The position numbers and the translations under genes are program-made. From NCBI RefSeq assembly GCF_900109515.1, contig NZ_FOBD01000016.1:1-64000 (forward strand): a stretch of DNA of 64,000 nt, read 5' to 3'. Origin of the DNA: Paenibacillus sp. OK003 (GTDB lineage: Bacteria; Bacillota; Bacilli; Paenibacillales; Paenibacillaceae). The notes beneath the pieces were generated by a model, which worked only from the letters and a program-made list of their open reading frames with translations, did not search any database and was not told the origin of the DNA. This document shows positions 50,985 through 59,712 of the stretch, one piece after another; positions within the stretch are counted from its first letter, which is position 1, and each line of letters starts with the position of its first letter.

Positions 50985-52727
50985 ATGGCATCATCTAATG
51001 TAATTATTGTGGGCGGAGGTCTCGCGGGATTGATGGCGGCGATCAAATCGGCTGAAGCCGGAGTCCATGTTCATTTATTTTCACTGGTTCCTGTAAAAAG
51101 ATCCCACTCCGTATGTGCCCAAGGCGGAATCAACGGTGCGGTAAATACCAAGGGTGAGGGCGACTCCCCATGGGTACACTTTGACGATACAGTATACGGC
51201 GGTGACTTTTTGGCGAATCAGCCTCCAGTCAAAGCGATGTGTGAAGCGGCACCAGGCATCATTCACCTGATGGACCGGATGGGCGTAATGTTTAACCGGA
51301 CACCGGAAGGTTTGCTTGATTTCCGTCGTTTCGGCGGAACGAAGCATCACCGTACAGCGTTTGCCGGTGCAACGACAGGACAACAATTGCTCTACGCATT
51401 GGATGAGCAGGTGCGTCGCTGGGAAGCGGCCGGTCTCGTGACCAAGTATGAGAACTGGGAGTTCCTGCAGGCGGTTATTGATGACGAAGGCATCTGCCGC
51501 GGGATTGTAGCACAGGATCTGAAAACGATGAAGGTACAGACGTTCCCGGCAGAAGCGGTTATTCTGGCGAGCGGCGGCCCTGGCATTATTTTCGGTAAAA
51601 CAACCAACTCGGTTATCAATACAGGTACTGCCGCAAGTGCGGTGTATCAGCAAGGTGTTAATTACGCAAACGGTGAGTTCATTCAGATTCACCCGACAGC
51701 CATTCCAGGCGATGACAAGTTGCGTCTGATGTCCGAATCGGCTCGTGGTGAAGGTGGACGGATCTGGACGTACAAAGACGGTAAGCCTTGGTACTTCCTC
51801 GAAGAAAAATATCCGTCATACGGTAACCTTGTTCCGCGTGATATCGCGACGCGTGAAATTTTCAGCGTTTGTGTGGATATGGGCCTCGGCGTGAACGGCG
51901 AGAACATGGTCTACCTTGACCTGTCACACAAAGATCCGAAGGAGCTGGATGTGAAGCTCGGCGGAATCATTGAGATTTACGAGAAGTTCATGGGTGATGA
52001 CCCACGTAAAATCCCGATGAAAATCTTCCCGGCAGTCCATTATTCCATGGGCGGCATGTGGGTAGATTATAACCAAATGACCAACATTCCAGGATTGTTC
52101 GCAGCTGGTGAATGTGAATACCAATACCATGGTGCAAACCGTCTGGGTGCAAATTCCCTGGTATCGGCAATCTACGGTGGTATGGTAGCTGGGCCGAAAG
52201 CGGTTGAATATATCAAAGGACTCAAAAAATCGTCCGCAGATATCAGTTCTTCCGTATTCGATGGTTATACCAAGCGCCAAACCGATAAATACGAGGGCAT
52301 CCTGAATATGCAGGGCAATGAAAATGCCTATGTCATTCACAAAGAGCTTGGCGAGTGGATGACGGCGAACATGACGGTGGTACGTTACAACGATAAACTG
52401 GAAGCGACCATCGGCAAAATCAAAGAATTGAAAGAGCGTTACGGCAAAATCAACATGTACGACACTTCCGGTTGGAACAACCCGGGTGCGGCATTTACCC
52501 GTCAGTTGTGGAACATGCTTGAACTGGCAGAAGCGATGACGTTGGGCGCATTGCTGCGTAACGAAAGCCGTGGAGCGCATTACAAACCGGACTTCACCGA
52601 ACGTAATGACGAGGAATTCCTGAAAACAACGATCGCAAGCTGGTCGAAGGAAGGTCCAAAAATTTCGTACGAGCCTGTAGACGTTTCCCTGATCCCACCA
52701 CGGATCCGCGACTACTCGAAGGATTAA
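50985..52727 (+). CDS. sdhA: Succinate dehydrogenase flavoprotein subunit
   Basis: 580 residues. FAD motif VIIVGGGLAGLMAAIKSAEA at the start, covalent-FAD His in RSHSVCAQGGINGA, active-site segments TGQQLLYALDEQ and SARGEGGRIWTYKDG, and ANRLGANSLVSAIYGG. It oxidises succinate to fumarate in the TCA cycle on the inner membrane face. AGGGAG precedes the ATG. It is 44 bases behind sdhC. The gap to sdhB is 460 bases, far longer than normal for this operon. Confidence 0.97.
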   Translation: MASSNVIIVGGGLAGLMAAIKSAEAGVHVHLFSLVPVKRSHSVCAQGGINGAVNTKGEGDSPWVHFDDTVYGGDFLANQPPVKAMCEAAPGIIHLMDRMGVMFNRTPEGLLDFRRFGGTKHHRTAFAGATTGQQLLYALDEQVRRWEAAGLVTKYENWEFLQAVIDDEGICRGIVAQDLKTMKVQTFPAEAVILASGGPGIIFGKTTNSVINTGTAASAVYQQGVNYANGEFIQIHPTAIPGDDKLRLMSESARGEGGRIWTYKDGKPWYFLEEKYPSYGNLVPRDIATREIFSVCVDMGLGVNGENMVYLDLSHKDPKELDVKLGGIIEIYEKFMGDDPRKIPMKIFPAVHYSMGGMWVDYNQMTNIPGLFAAGECEYQYHGANRLGANSLVSAIYGGMVAGPKAVEYIKGLKKSSADISSSVFDGYTKRQTDKYEGILNMQGNENAYVIHKELGEWMTANMTVVRYNDKLEATIGKIKELKERYGKINMYDTSGWNNPGAAFTRQLWNMLELAEAMTLGALLRNESRGAHYKPDFTERNDEEFLKTTIASWSKEGPKISYEPVDVSLIPPRIRDYSKD

Positions 52728-52755
52728 GTAAAGTGAATTTTGGTCCATTCATAAA

Positions 52756-52934
52756 GTTAAAGACTTAGCATCTTAACGGATAAGCAGTAGACACATAGAG
52801 GCAAAGCGTACGCGGAGCTTCTCAACGTTACTGCAAACCAGAATGAATGGAGTGCAGTTTCCAGCAAAGTGACCCTGCGTGCGCGACGTAGCGGAGGAAG
52901 CGGAAATGTCCTGAAGAAGCGCCCGCCCTGCTGC
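52756..52934 (+). other. Second structured stretch in the sdhA-sdhB gap
   Basis: GTTAA/TTAAC hairpin at 52756-52777. Then nested stems: GCAGTAG (52784) with CTGCTGC (52928), GCGTACGC (52806) with GCGTGCGC (52877), and ACTGCA (52830) with TGCAGT (52853). The nested part spans 151 bases, about the size of the dispersed element, but shares only a short CTGAAGAAGCG with it. No coding frame. Confidence 0.45.
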
Positions 52935-52977
52935 ATAACATCAAGAGGATTTTATTTTATATTTATATGATCTAAAA

Positions 52978-53130
52978 GTTAACACCTGAACGGAGAAGGC
53001 AGAAGAATACTGAAGAAGCGAAGCGTTCGCCTTTATCCCCGGATTTCCAACCTTATAAGGTGGATCAAAGAAATCTGGGGATAACAGCGATCGGAAGGAT
53101 CTTCTGCCAGCGGAGTGACCATGTGTGAAC
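52978..53130 (+). repeat. Dispersed structured intergenic element, copy E, inside the sdh operon
   Basis: 153 bases. Ends GTTAACACCTG and CATGTGTGAAC pair with two mismatches; then GGCAGAAGA/TCTTCTGCC pairs perfectly. The inner hairpin is ACCTTATAAGGT. The conserved GCGAAGCGTTCGCC and ATCTGGGGATAACAGCGAT are present. It ends 57 bases before sdhB. Confidence 0.88.
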
Positions 53131-53187
53131 ATTGTGGTCTTGTAACGATAGCAATCAATCATCGTCACCAAAGGAGGGGACAACGAT

Positions 53188-53952
53188 ATGACGGACACAG
53201 CTACAGCAAAAAAAACCGTCAAGTTTATCATCACCCGTCAGGACAACCCGGAGTCATCTTCGTACAACGAAGAGTTTGAGCTTCCGTACCGTCCCGGCAT
53301 GAACGTTATTAGCGCCCTGATGGAGATCCAGCGGAACCCGGTTAATACGGAAGGCAAGTCCATTGCCCCGGTTTGCTGGGAATCGAACTGTCTCGAAGAA
53401 GTCTGTGGAGCATGCTCCATGGTCATCAACGGCAAGCCGCGTCAAGCGTGTGCAGCCCTGATCGACAAGCTCGAACAGCCAGTTCGCATCGAACCGATGA
53501 AAACCTTCCCGGTGGTTCGTGACCTCGTCATCGACCGTACCCGGATGTTTAACGCCCTGAAACGGGTTAAAGCGTGGATTCCGATTGATGGTACCTATGA
53601 TCTCGGTCCAGGTCCGCGGATGCCTGAGAAGAAACGTCAGTGGGCTTACGAGCTGTCCAAATGTATGACATGTGGTGTATGCCTCGAAGCATGCCCGAAC
53701 GTCAATGAAAAAACAGACTTTATCGGTCCGGCAGCTCTTTCTCAAGTACGTCTGTTCAATGCTCATCCAACAGGGGAGATGAACGCTGAAGACCGCTTGG
53801 AAGCACTTATGGAAGACGGAGGTATTGAGGGCTGTGGTAACTCGCAGAACTGCGTACGCTCTTGTCCAAAAGGTATTCCGTTGACTACCTCCATTGCCGA
53901 AATGAACAAACAAACAACCAAACATATGTTCAAACGCTGGTTGGGTGTGTAA
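53188..53952 (+). CDS. sdhB: Succinate dehydrogenase iron-sulfur subunit
   Basis: 254 residues. [2Fe-2S] ligands in CWESNCLEEVCGACSM with a further Cys in RQAC, and two ferredoxin-like clusters in CMTCGVCLEACPNV and NCVRSCPKGIPL for the [4Fe-4S] and [3Fe-4S] centres. It joins SdhA to the membrane anchor. A strong AGGAGGGG lies before the ATG. It is cut off from sdhA by two structured non-coding stretches but has no obvious promoter of its own. Confidence 0.97.
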   Translation: MTDTATAKKTVKFIITRQDNPESSSYNEEFELPYRPGMNVISALMEIQRNPVNTEGKSIAPVCWESNCLEEVCGACSMVINGKPRQACAALIDKLEQPVRIEPMKTFPVVRDLVIDRTRMFNALKRVKAWIPIDGTYDLGPGPRMPEKKRQWAYELSKCMTCGVCLEACPNVNEKTDFIGPAALSQVRLFNAHPTGEMNAEDRLEALMEDGGIEGCGNSQNCVRSCPKGIPLTTSIAEMNKQTTKHMFKRWLGV

Positions 53953-53995
53953 TCTAGTCATATCAAATGCAGAACTTCGGATCTGCACCATTAGA

Positions 53996-54045
53996 AGAAG
54001 TCGTGATCCTTGGCACATATAGCCTAAGATCCCGGCTTCTTTTTC
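53996..54045 (+). terminator. sdh operon terminator
   Basis: AGAAG-CG-GATC pairs with GATC-CGGCTTCT, then TTTTC. Confidence 0.7.
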
Positions 54046-54129
54046 TGTACTCGCAAAGGAACCGGGCTAGTCATGCAGAATATGGTATACTAAGGGGATG
54101 GATTTGGAGCGGAAGAAGGAGGGGGACGC

Positions 54130-55071
54130 ATGGGAGAAACACCGCGTGAGGGCAGCAAGATCTCGCCGCCCCGGCGCTCACAGAATGGATCTGATTCGCA
54201 GGACTCCATTTTTCCCGGAGAGGAAAAGGATCATGATCCCTCCCGGCGCAGTTTTTTGCTGCGCATGATCTTCATGACGGCGAGTGCCAGTATACTCACA
54301 GGAGGATATGCCTGGTTATGGGAGCCTCGTCATCTGGAGATCAAGCACGTTGAGTTGAAACTGCCCAAGTTTCCAAAAGCATTTGAGGGACTGCGTGTGA
54401 TTCAGTTCAGTGATGCTCATCTTGGATTCCATACGGGGCAGAAACAAATGGAGAAGCTGGCTGAAACGATAAGGGAACAGCAGCCTGATCTGATTTGTTT
54501 TACCGGAGATATGGTTGAACGGGAAGCAGAACCGATGCGTGAATGTATTCCTGCACTGGCATCAATGCAAGCGAAGTATGGCAAATATGCCGTATTGGGG
54601 AACCATGATTATCGAGGCCAGCAGCAGCACGAAGTTGAGCTGATGTTTAAGGAGGCCGGGTTCACGTTGCTCCGAAACAGCCATGTTCTGATTGAACGAG
54701 GGGATTCACGTATTGCGATAGTAGGTCTGGATGACGCGCTTACGGGCAGACCTGATCCTGTTGTAGCAATCAAGGGGTTGAGTAGTGAGGTCTGGAAACT
54801 GCTGCTTATGCATGAGCCCGATTATGCAGACATTGCAGCACCTTACGGTTTCGGACTACAGCTCTCTGGACACAGTCATGGCGGGCAGGTGCGTTTTCCC
54901 TGGATTGGGGCACTGACTACACCGAGAGGTTCACTCAAGTATATTCAAGGGTTATATTACGCAGGGGATAAGCATATGCCAGTCTATGTGAACCGTGGCT
55001 TTGGCATGACCCAACTGCCGATTCGCTTTTTGTGCAGGCCGGAATTGACGGTTTTTGAACTAAAGGGTTAA
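54130..55071 (+). CDS. Tat-type exported metallophosphoesterase (YkuE/YaeI-like)
   Basis: 313 residues. A ~40-residue acidic-basic N-terminal part leads to a twin-arginine signal SRRSFLLRMIFMTASAS. The calcineurin-like domain has the metal motifs FSDAHLG, TGDMVE, LGNHDY and LSGHSHGG. Relatives such as YaeI and YkuE are membrane-anchored phosphodiesterases, some Tat-exported. The ATG follows AAGGAGG. The next gene, of a different phosphoesterase group, starts 40 bases later, so the two may be co-transcribed. Confidence 0.9.
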   Translation: MGETPREGSKISPPRRSQNGSDSQDSIFPGEEKDHDPSRRSFLLRMIFMTASASILTGGYAWLWEPRHLEIKHVELKLPKFPKAFEGLRVIQFSDAHLGFHTGQKQMEKLAETIREQQPDLICFTGDMVEREAEPMRECIPALASMQAKYGKYAVLGNHDYRGQQQHEVELMFKEAGFTLLRNSHVLIERGDSRIAIVGLDDALTGRPDPVVAIKGLSSEVWKLLLMHEPDYADIAAPYGFGLQLSGHSHGGQVRFPWIGALTTPRGSLKYIQGLYYAGDKHMPVYVNRGFGMTQLPIRFLCRPELTVFELKG

Positions 55072-55110
55072 CAACATAAAGAATATAGAGCATAAAGGGA
55101 GGTTAGCCAG

Positions 55111-55845
55111 ATGGAACGAATTGCGATTGTATCCGATATTCATGGCAATATGACTGCTTGGGAAGCGGTATTAAAAGATATTCGGAGTCGCGGCTTGAAG
55201 CGAATCTTTTGTCTTGGCGACCTCGTTGGCAAGGGGCCTGATCCGGTACAGGTTGTTGATCTGGTGAGAGAGACATGTGAGCAAGTTATCCGGGGCAACT
55301 GGGATGAGTTGGTTGCGGTTAATCAGGACAACGAGAATTTTACTTGGCAAGCGAAGCGGCTGGGTAAGGAGCGATTGACATATTTGGAGAGCTTGCCGTT
55401 TAGCCACCAGTTAGAGCTGAGTGGTCGTACGATCCGTCTGGTGCATGCCTCTCCCCAAAGTGTATATCACCGTGTACAGCCGTGGGATAAGATCGAGAAA
55501 AGGTTAGCGATGTTCGATCCTCCGGCAGATGAGTCTGAGTTTGGTGTGGCGGATGTCGTGGGATATGGGGATGTGCATAACGCATACTTGCAATTTATCA
55601 ATGGGAAAATGTTGTTCAATGCAGGCAGCGTGGGGAACCCGCTTGATTATACCCAGGCTTCTTACTGTATCCTTGAAGGAGAGGACAGCAATGATCGGAA
55701 CAATCCGTTTAACCTCCAATTTGTAAGGGTTCCTTATGATATTGAGCAGGAAGTAAAGACTGCCCAGCAGGCTCAGGTGCCTTCGCTTGATTTCTATATC
55801 CGAGAGCTTCGTACAGGCGTTTATCGCGGGCTGCAAACGGATTAG
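55111..55845 (+). CDS. Cytoplasmic metallophosphoesterase (YfcE/MJ0936-like)
   Basis: 244 residues, no signal. Motifs VSDIHGNMTAWEAV, CLGDLVGKGPDP, RGNWDELV and LVHASPQSVY. The last metal motif, normally GHTH, reads YGDVHNAY: the first His is replaced by Asp, which may alter metal binding. NAGSVGNP follows as in the family. It starts 40 bases after the exported phosphoesterase, with GGGAGG upstream. Substrate unknown. Confidence 0.87.
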   Translation: MERIAIVSDIHGNMTAWEAVLKDIRSRGLKRIFCLGDLVGKGPDPVQVVDLVRETCEQVIRGNWDELVAVNQDNENFTWQAKRLGKERLTYLESLPFSHQLELSGRTIRLVHASPQSVYHRVQPWDKIEKRLAMFDPPADESEFGVADVVGYGDVHNAYLQFINGKMLFNAGSVGNPLDYTQASYCILEGEDSNDRNNPFNLQFVRVPYDIEQEVKTAQQAQVPSLDFYIRELRTGVYRGLQTD

Positions 55846-56025
55846 TTAGGTCAGGAATAAACTGCTGTAATGAATTGGCATACTAATGTTCCGGCTACTG
55901 AGCGGAGTATTGTGGAGCATAGTGATGTTTCATTGTTTATCCATGTATGTTATTTGCGCCGGATCAACCTCAGAGCATGCTTGTCTTACCGGACTAGAAC
56001 CCGTTAGGCAAAAGGAGCGATTGTC

Positions 56026-56658
56026 ATGCTGACCCGAAAAATGCTGGCCCAAGGATTGCCTGCTTTACGGACAAAGCGCCTTATTCTTCGATCATTACGT
56101 CAGAGTGATTACAGCACGTTGTCGGAGCTGTTTTCTGACCCGCAGGTGATCCGTTATGTAAACAGGGGGAGTCAGCCCACACCAATCCGGGCTCGGCGAT
56201 TATTGAATCAGATTCGCAGCAGCAGTGCCAAGCTGGATTCACTTCACTACGGCATCTGCTGGAAAGGCAGCGAACAGATCATCGGCATCACTTCATTCCA
56301 GCATTGGAACGAACAGAACGGTACCGCACAGATCGGATATATTTTGAACAGGTCCTGCTGGGGTAAGGGAGTCGCGACTGAGGCAGTGCAGCGTTTGCTG
56401 GAATTCGGTTTTGGCGAGCTTAATTTGTGCAAAGTGGAAGCCCGCTGTTACGAGGCAAATGTATCATCCGAACGGGTTCTCTGTAAAAGCGGTATGATTT
56501 ATGAACGAACCCTGCCCTCATTTGTTTTGAATCATGAGGATGGTGAGACGCCGGATACTCTGCTGGATGTTAAGGTGTATAGTCTCTATCGTGAACAGCA
56601 TGTCCGTTCTCATTGGGAAAATCGCCTGCAAACGTTGGTATCCGACAAGCACGAGTAA
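56026..56658 (+). CDS. GNAT-family N-acetyltransferase (RimJ/RimL type)
   Basis: 210 residues. It begins LPALRTKRLILRSLRQSDYS as in the RimJ/L group. The acetyl-CoA loop is near 110-120 (SCWGKGVATEAVQRLLEFGF), then NLCKVEARCYEANVSSERVL. The acceptor could be a ribosomal or other protein N-terminus, or a small amine. AAAGGAG precedes the ATG. It stands alone, with a terminator after it. Confidence 0.9.
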   Translation: MLTRKMLAQGLPALRTKRLILRSLRQSDYSTLSELFSDPQVIRYVNRGSQPTPIRARRLLNQIRSSSAKLDSLHYGICWKGSEQIIGITSFQHWNEQNGTAQIGYILNRSCWGKGVATEAVQRLLEFGFGELNLCKVEARCYEANVSSERVLCKSGMIYERTLPSFVLNHEDGETPDTLLDVKVYSLYREQHVRSHWENRLQTLVSDKHE

Positions 56659-56801
56659 CATAGAATTGAATGAAACAGCAGAGGTTTGAAACGAACTTCA
56701 ATTATTTGTTACACAAATGAAATATAGCTGCAATTGAACTCTAACAGACAGCGGGTAAACTTATCTCATGACCCCCTTTTTGATAATAGATAATGCTGTT
56801 G

Positions 56802-56831
56802 GGACCCGCACTTGGCGGGTTCATTTTTTTT
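56802..56831 (+). terminator. Terminator of the acetyltransferase gene
   Basis: GACCCGC pairs with GCGGGTTC, followed by ATTTTTTTT. The 347-base gap 56659-57005 holds this, the hisJ terminator and AT-rich DNA, but no gene. Confidence 0.75.
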
Positions 56832-56950
56832 GTCTATATAAGTTTAACTATGGAATTTCTACACCGACACTCCGATGAAGGAACTACTTTCCGTTATCGT
56901 GTAAATATTTAGTTGAACGTATATAACATTTTTTTATATTAGGATACAAA

Positions 56951-56987
56951 GAAAAACCCCCACAGCGTTTTTTTTCGCCGTGAGGGC
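56951..56987 (-). terminator. hisJ terminator
   Basis: Read on the minus strand, CCCTCACGGCG pairs with CGCTGTGGGGG (two G-U pairs), then TTTTTC. It lies 18 bases after the hisJ stop. Confidence 0.7.
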
Positions 56988-57005
56988 TATTGTGGTGCTC
57001 TATGT

Positions 57006-57815
57006 TTAAAACGGTACAACTTGCATTTGTTTCTGCTTGAAGTATACCCATTCCGTAAACCCAATCTCTTGCAGACGTGTACGAACGTCATCCAGTTCAT
57101 CAGCAACACGCTGCGGTTTGTGGGCATCCGATCCGAAGGTCACCTTCACTCCGTAATGATGCGCACGCTCCAGAATGGCATCGGACGGGTACCAGCCACC
57201 ACTGAGCTTGGTTTTACCCGACGTATTAATTTCAATAGCCACGTTCGATTCTGCAATGACCTGCAGCGTTTCATCGATGGCTTGATCCGCGATAATGTCC
57301 GAGAAAGGTGGATAATTTCCTTTCATGGCATCAATATGTCCGAGAATCTGGAACATGCCGCTTCGGGCTGATTGCCGAATCAATGCATAGTAACTCTCTT
57401 TCACTTCAACCTTACGTGCGTCGCTTAATCCATTCCAGCGGGTTTTGTTGAATATGCTGACATCTTCCGTATGATGAACTGAACCAATAATATAGTCAAA
57501 AGGATATTGCCCCAGCGTACTGCGATACAATTCGGCATGGACAGGGAAATAGTCGGATTCAATGCCAAGCAGCACATCAATTTTGCCCGCGTACTCTTCC
57601 TTCAGAGCCAGTACTTCTTCCACGTAATGACGCAATTCAGACTTGCCCATCGCGATCCGGGGAAATGCCTGCTCCTCGTCACTGCCAAAGTATGGTGTAT
57701 GATCCGAGATACCGATGACCTGAAGTCCAGACTGAATACCTGCCTCAATATAGTCGCGAATATTGCCGTCTGCATGACCACAACGAAAATGATGGGTATG
57801 AAGATCAAATTTCAT
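57006..57815 (-). CDS. hisJ: Histidinol-phosphatase, PHP domain
   Basis: 269 residues. PHP metal motifs DLHTHHFRCGHADG at the start, GISDHTPYF, GIESDYF, YIIGSVHHTED, GHIDAMKG, and GSDAHKP near the end. It removes phosphate from L-histidinol phosphate in histidine synthesis, as B. subtilis HisJ does. No other his gene is in view, which is usual for this type. GAAAGGA precedes the ATG. The LysR gene is 32 bases upstream on the same strand. Confidence 0.93.
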   Translation of the reverse strand: MKFDLHTHHFRCGHADGNIRDYIEAGIQSGLQVIGISDHTPYFGSDEEQAFPRIAMGKSELRHYVEEVLALKEEYAGKIDVLLGIESDYFPVHAELYRSTLGQYPFDYIIGSVHHTEDVSIFNKTRWNGLSDARKVEVKESYYALIRQSARSGMFQILGHIDAMKGNYPPFSDIIADQAIDETLQVIAESNVAIEINTSGKTKLSGGWYPSDAILERAHHYGVKVTFGSDAHKPQRVADELDDVRTRLQEIGFTEWVYFKQKQMQVVPF

Positions 57816-57847
57816 ATGGAAATCCTTCCTTTCTCATGGCTCATTTA

Positions 57848-58750
57848 TCATTCTGAACTGATGAACTGGGTCTCCGGCATGCCTTTGAGATCGCTCAGGA
57901 ATTGCTGCATGGCCGAATTCACATAACGACTTGATTTGTAGATGACTCCGACAGGGTGACTGACTTCCAGTTCACTCAGTGGAATCATGCGCAGTGTGCC
58001 TTGCCGCAACTCATGGGCAACGGATTGTTTCGATATCACGGCTGCCCCGAGATTAATTTCAACCATCCGTTTCACTTCCTCGCTGCTCGACAACTCCATG
58101 ACGATATTGGGCTCAATATTATGTTTCTTGAAAATGCCTTCCGTAAAGCGGCGCCCCACCGTATCCGGAGATAGCAATATCAGAGGTGTGCTGCGCAGAA
58201 CATCCACTGCTGCATGCTTTTGCTTCGCCAGTGGATGGAATGGGGATACCACAAGTTCGAAAGTATCATAATACAGCACGGACGTATTCAGGTTAGGATT
58301 ACGCTCCGTAAGATAACCGATACCGATATCGACCATACCATTCTCGACCTGGGTATAGATCTGTGAGGAAGGCAGGGATTGAATACTGGTCTTAATGAGT
58401 GGGAATTGATCCTGAAAGTAGGATAAGACCCGTGGCAAAATCTGAATGGCAATGGACGTGGTTGTACCGAGTCTGATATGTCCCTGAGGGGTCTCATCGA
58501 GATCCATCAGCTTCTGTTTCAGCTCACCCACGATGTCCAGCATACGTTCGGCATGTTGAAGAAACACCTGTCCACGATCGGTGAGAGTGACCGGCTGGTT
58601 CCGATCAACAAGAACGGTTCTGAATTCATCCTCCAGGCTCTTGATCTGAGCCGAGACGGCAGGCTGGGTCAGATTTAGAAGTTCTCCGGCTTTGCGGAAA
58701 CTCATCGTTTTCGAGATGGTAATCAGCGTCTCCAGTTGACTGATATTCAT
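57848..58750 (-). CDS. LysR-family transcriptional regulator
   Basis: 300 residues. Helix-turn-helix MSFRKAGELLNLTQPAVSAQ at about 15-34 and a LysR effector domain from 90 (GHIRLGTTTSIAIQILPRVL), most like the CysL/CbbR branch. GGAGG precedes the ATG. It could control hisJ, with which it forms a two-gene unit, or the divergent cheX side; the sequence does not decide. The effector is unknown. Confidence 0.88.
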   Translation of the reverse strand: MNISQLETLITISKTMSFRKAGELLNLTQPAVSAQIKSLEDEFRTVLVDRNQPVTLTDRGQVFLQHAERMLDIVGELKQKLMDLDETPQGHIRLGTTTSIAIQILPRVLSYFQDQFPLIKTSIQSLPSSQIYTQVENGMVDIGIGYLTERNPNLNTSVLYYDTFELVVSPFHPLAKQKHAAVDVLRSTPLILLSPDTVGRRFTEGIFKKHNIEPNIVMELSSSEEVKRMVEINLGAAVISKQSVAHELRQGTLRMIPLSELEVSHPVGVIYKSSRYVNSAMQQFLSDLKGMPETQFISSE

Positions 58751-59044
58751 GTATGGCCTCCTTGCACGTAAAATGTCTTCTGTCTATCCATAGGTGGAAT
58801 CCCGTAACTGGTCATTGTTCCGTTCCTTAAATTATAGGTGATTCAGGACAGCAGGGCAATGAAGGGAACATCATGGATTTGGGGAGGTCCATTAGAACGA
58901 GAAATTAATTTTATTTCAAGAAATTAAATTTTAAATATTTTAAGAAACAGTAAAAAAGTCCTAAATGCCTTTTGGCATGCCTCTTCAAGGCAATTGTTCT
59001 TGCAACAGATGCGAAAAGCCTCGTTTTTTCGCTAGAATCAGCTA

Positions 59045-59072
59045 TAAACATTTGCCCCGCGGATGACGATAA
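59045..59072 (+). promoter_or_regulatory. Weak sigma-D-like promoter for cheX
   Basis: TAAA (59045-59048), 16 bases, GACGATAA (59065-59072), against the sigma-D pattern TAAA-N15-GCCGATAT. The 447-base gap 58751-59197 is AT-rich and otherwise shows no gene; a TATAAT-like TATAATAAA also lies near 59126. Confidence 0.25.
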
Positions 59073-59197
59073 ATTATAGTACACATGCCTTGCCGAATTC
59101 TTGGTGAATTCTTGTACGTGATAAAGTATAATAAATTTATTGAATATGGGACTTTTGGTGTGTGACCAATAACCCAGTGTAAGGGGGACAATAGACA

Positions 59198-59656
59198 GTG
59201 AAAGCGGAAGTGATTAATCCTTTCCTGGAATCCGCACGGAACGTATTCGAACAGCTCATCCAGGTTTCGCCTTCCACCGGGAGTCTTGGCGTGAAAAATG
59301 TGGAGTACATTGCAGACCATGTCTGGATCGTGATCGGAATGACTGGACAACTGAGCGGAAACATCGTGTTTGGAATACAAGAGTCGGTAGCATTGAAAAT
59401 CGTTTCTGCCATGATGGGCGGTTTTGTCATTACAGAAATGGACGAAATGAGTAAAAGTGCTATTTCTGAACTTGGCAATATGATTAGCGGCAATGCAAGT
59501 ACCATCCTGTCCAATCAGGGTGTCGTTGTTGATATTACACCTCCACAAGTGATGAATTCTGAATACGTGAGTTCTTTTAGTGCAACGAAGGCATTGAGCA
59601 TTCCTTTGCTGATGGACGGAATCGGTGAGATGGATATTCAAGTGATGATCTCGTAG
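59198..59656 (+). CDS. cheX: Chemotaxis phosphatase CheX
   Basis: 152 residues, CheC/CheX fold. The single phosphatase helix has the Glu-x-x-Asn motif in SKSAISELGNMISGNAS. CheX dimers remove phosphate from CheY-P. Start is GTG at 59198, after AAGGGGG. No other chemotaxis or flagellar gene is nearby, which is common for cheX in Paenibacillus-like genomes. Confidence 0.92.
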   Translation: MKAEVINPFLESARNVFEQLIQVSPSTGSLGVKNVEYIADHVWIVIGMTGQLSGNIVFGIQESVALKIVSAMMGGFVITEMDEMSKSAISELGNMISGNASTILSNQGVVVDITPPQVMNSEYVSSFSATKALSIPLLMDGIGEMDIQVMIS

Positions 59657-59712
59657 AATAGAACCATGCGCCTCTAGGGGCAATATGTGTTCAATACGGG
59701 AGGACATTGGGT

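Noticed and set aside
51924..52748. 274-codon minus-strand frame opposite sdhA
   Set aside because: A shadow of sdhA codon bias with Phe/His/Arg-rich nonsense composition.
3939..53130. Dispersed repeats as a CRISPR array
   Set aside because: Copies are many kilobases apart with no regular spacers and no cas genes.
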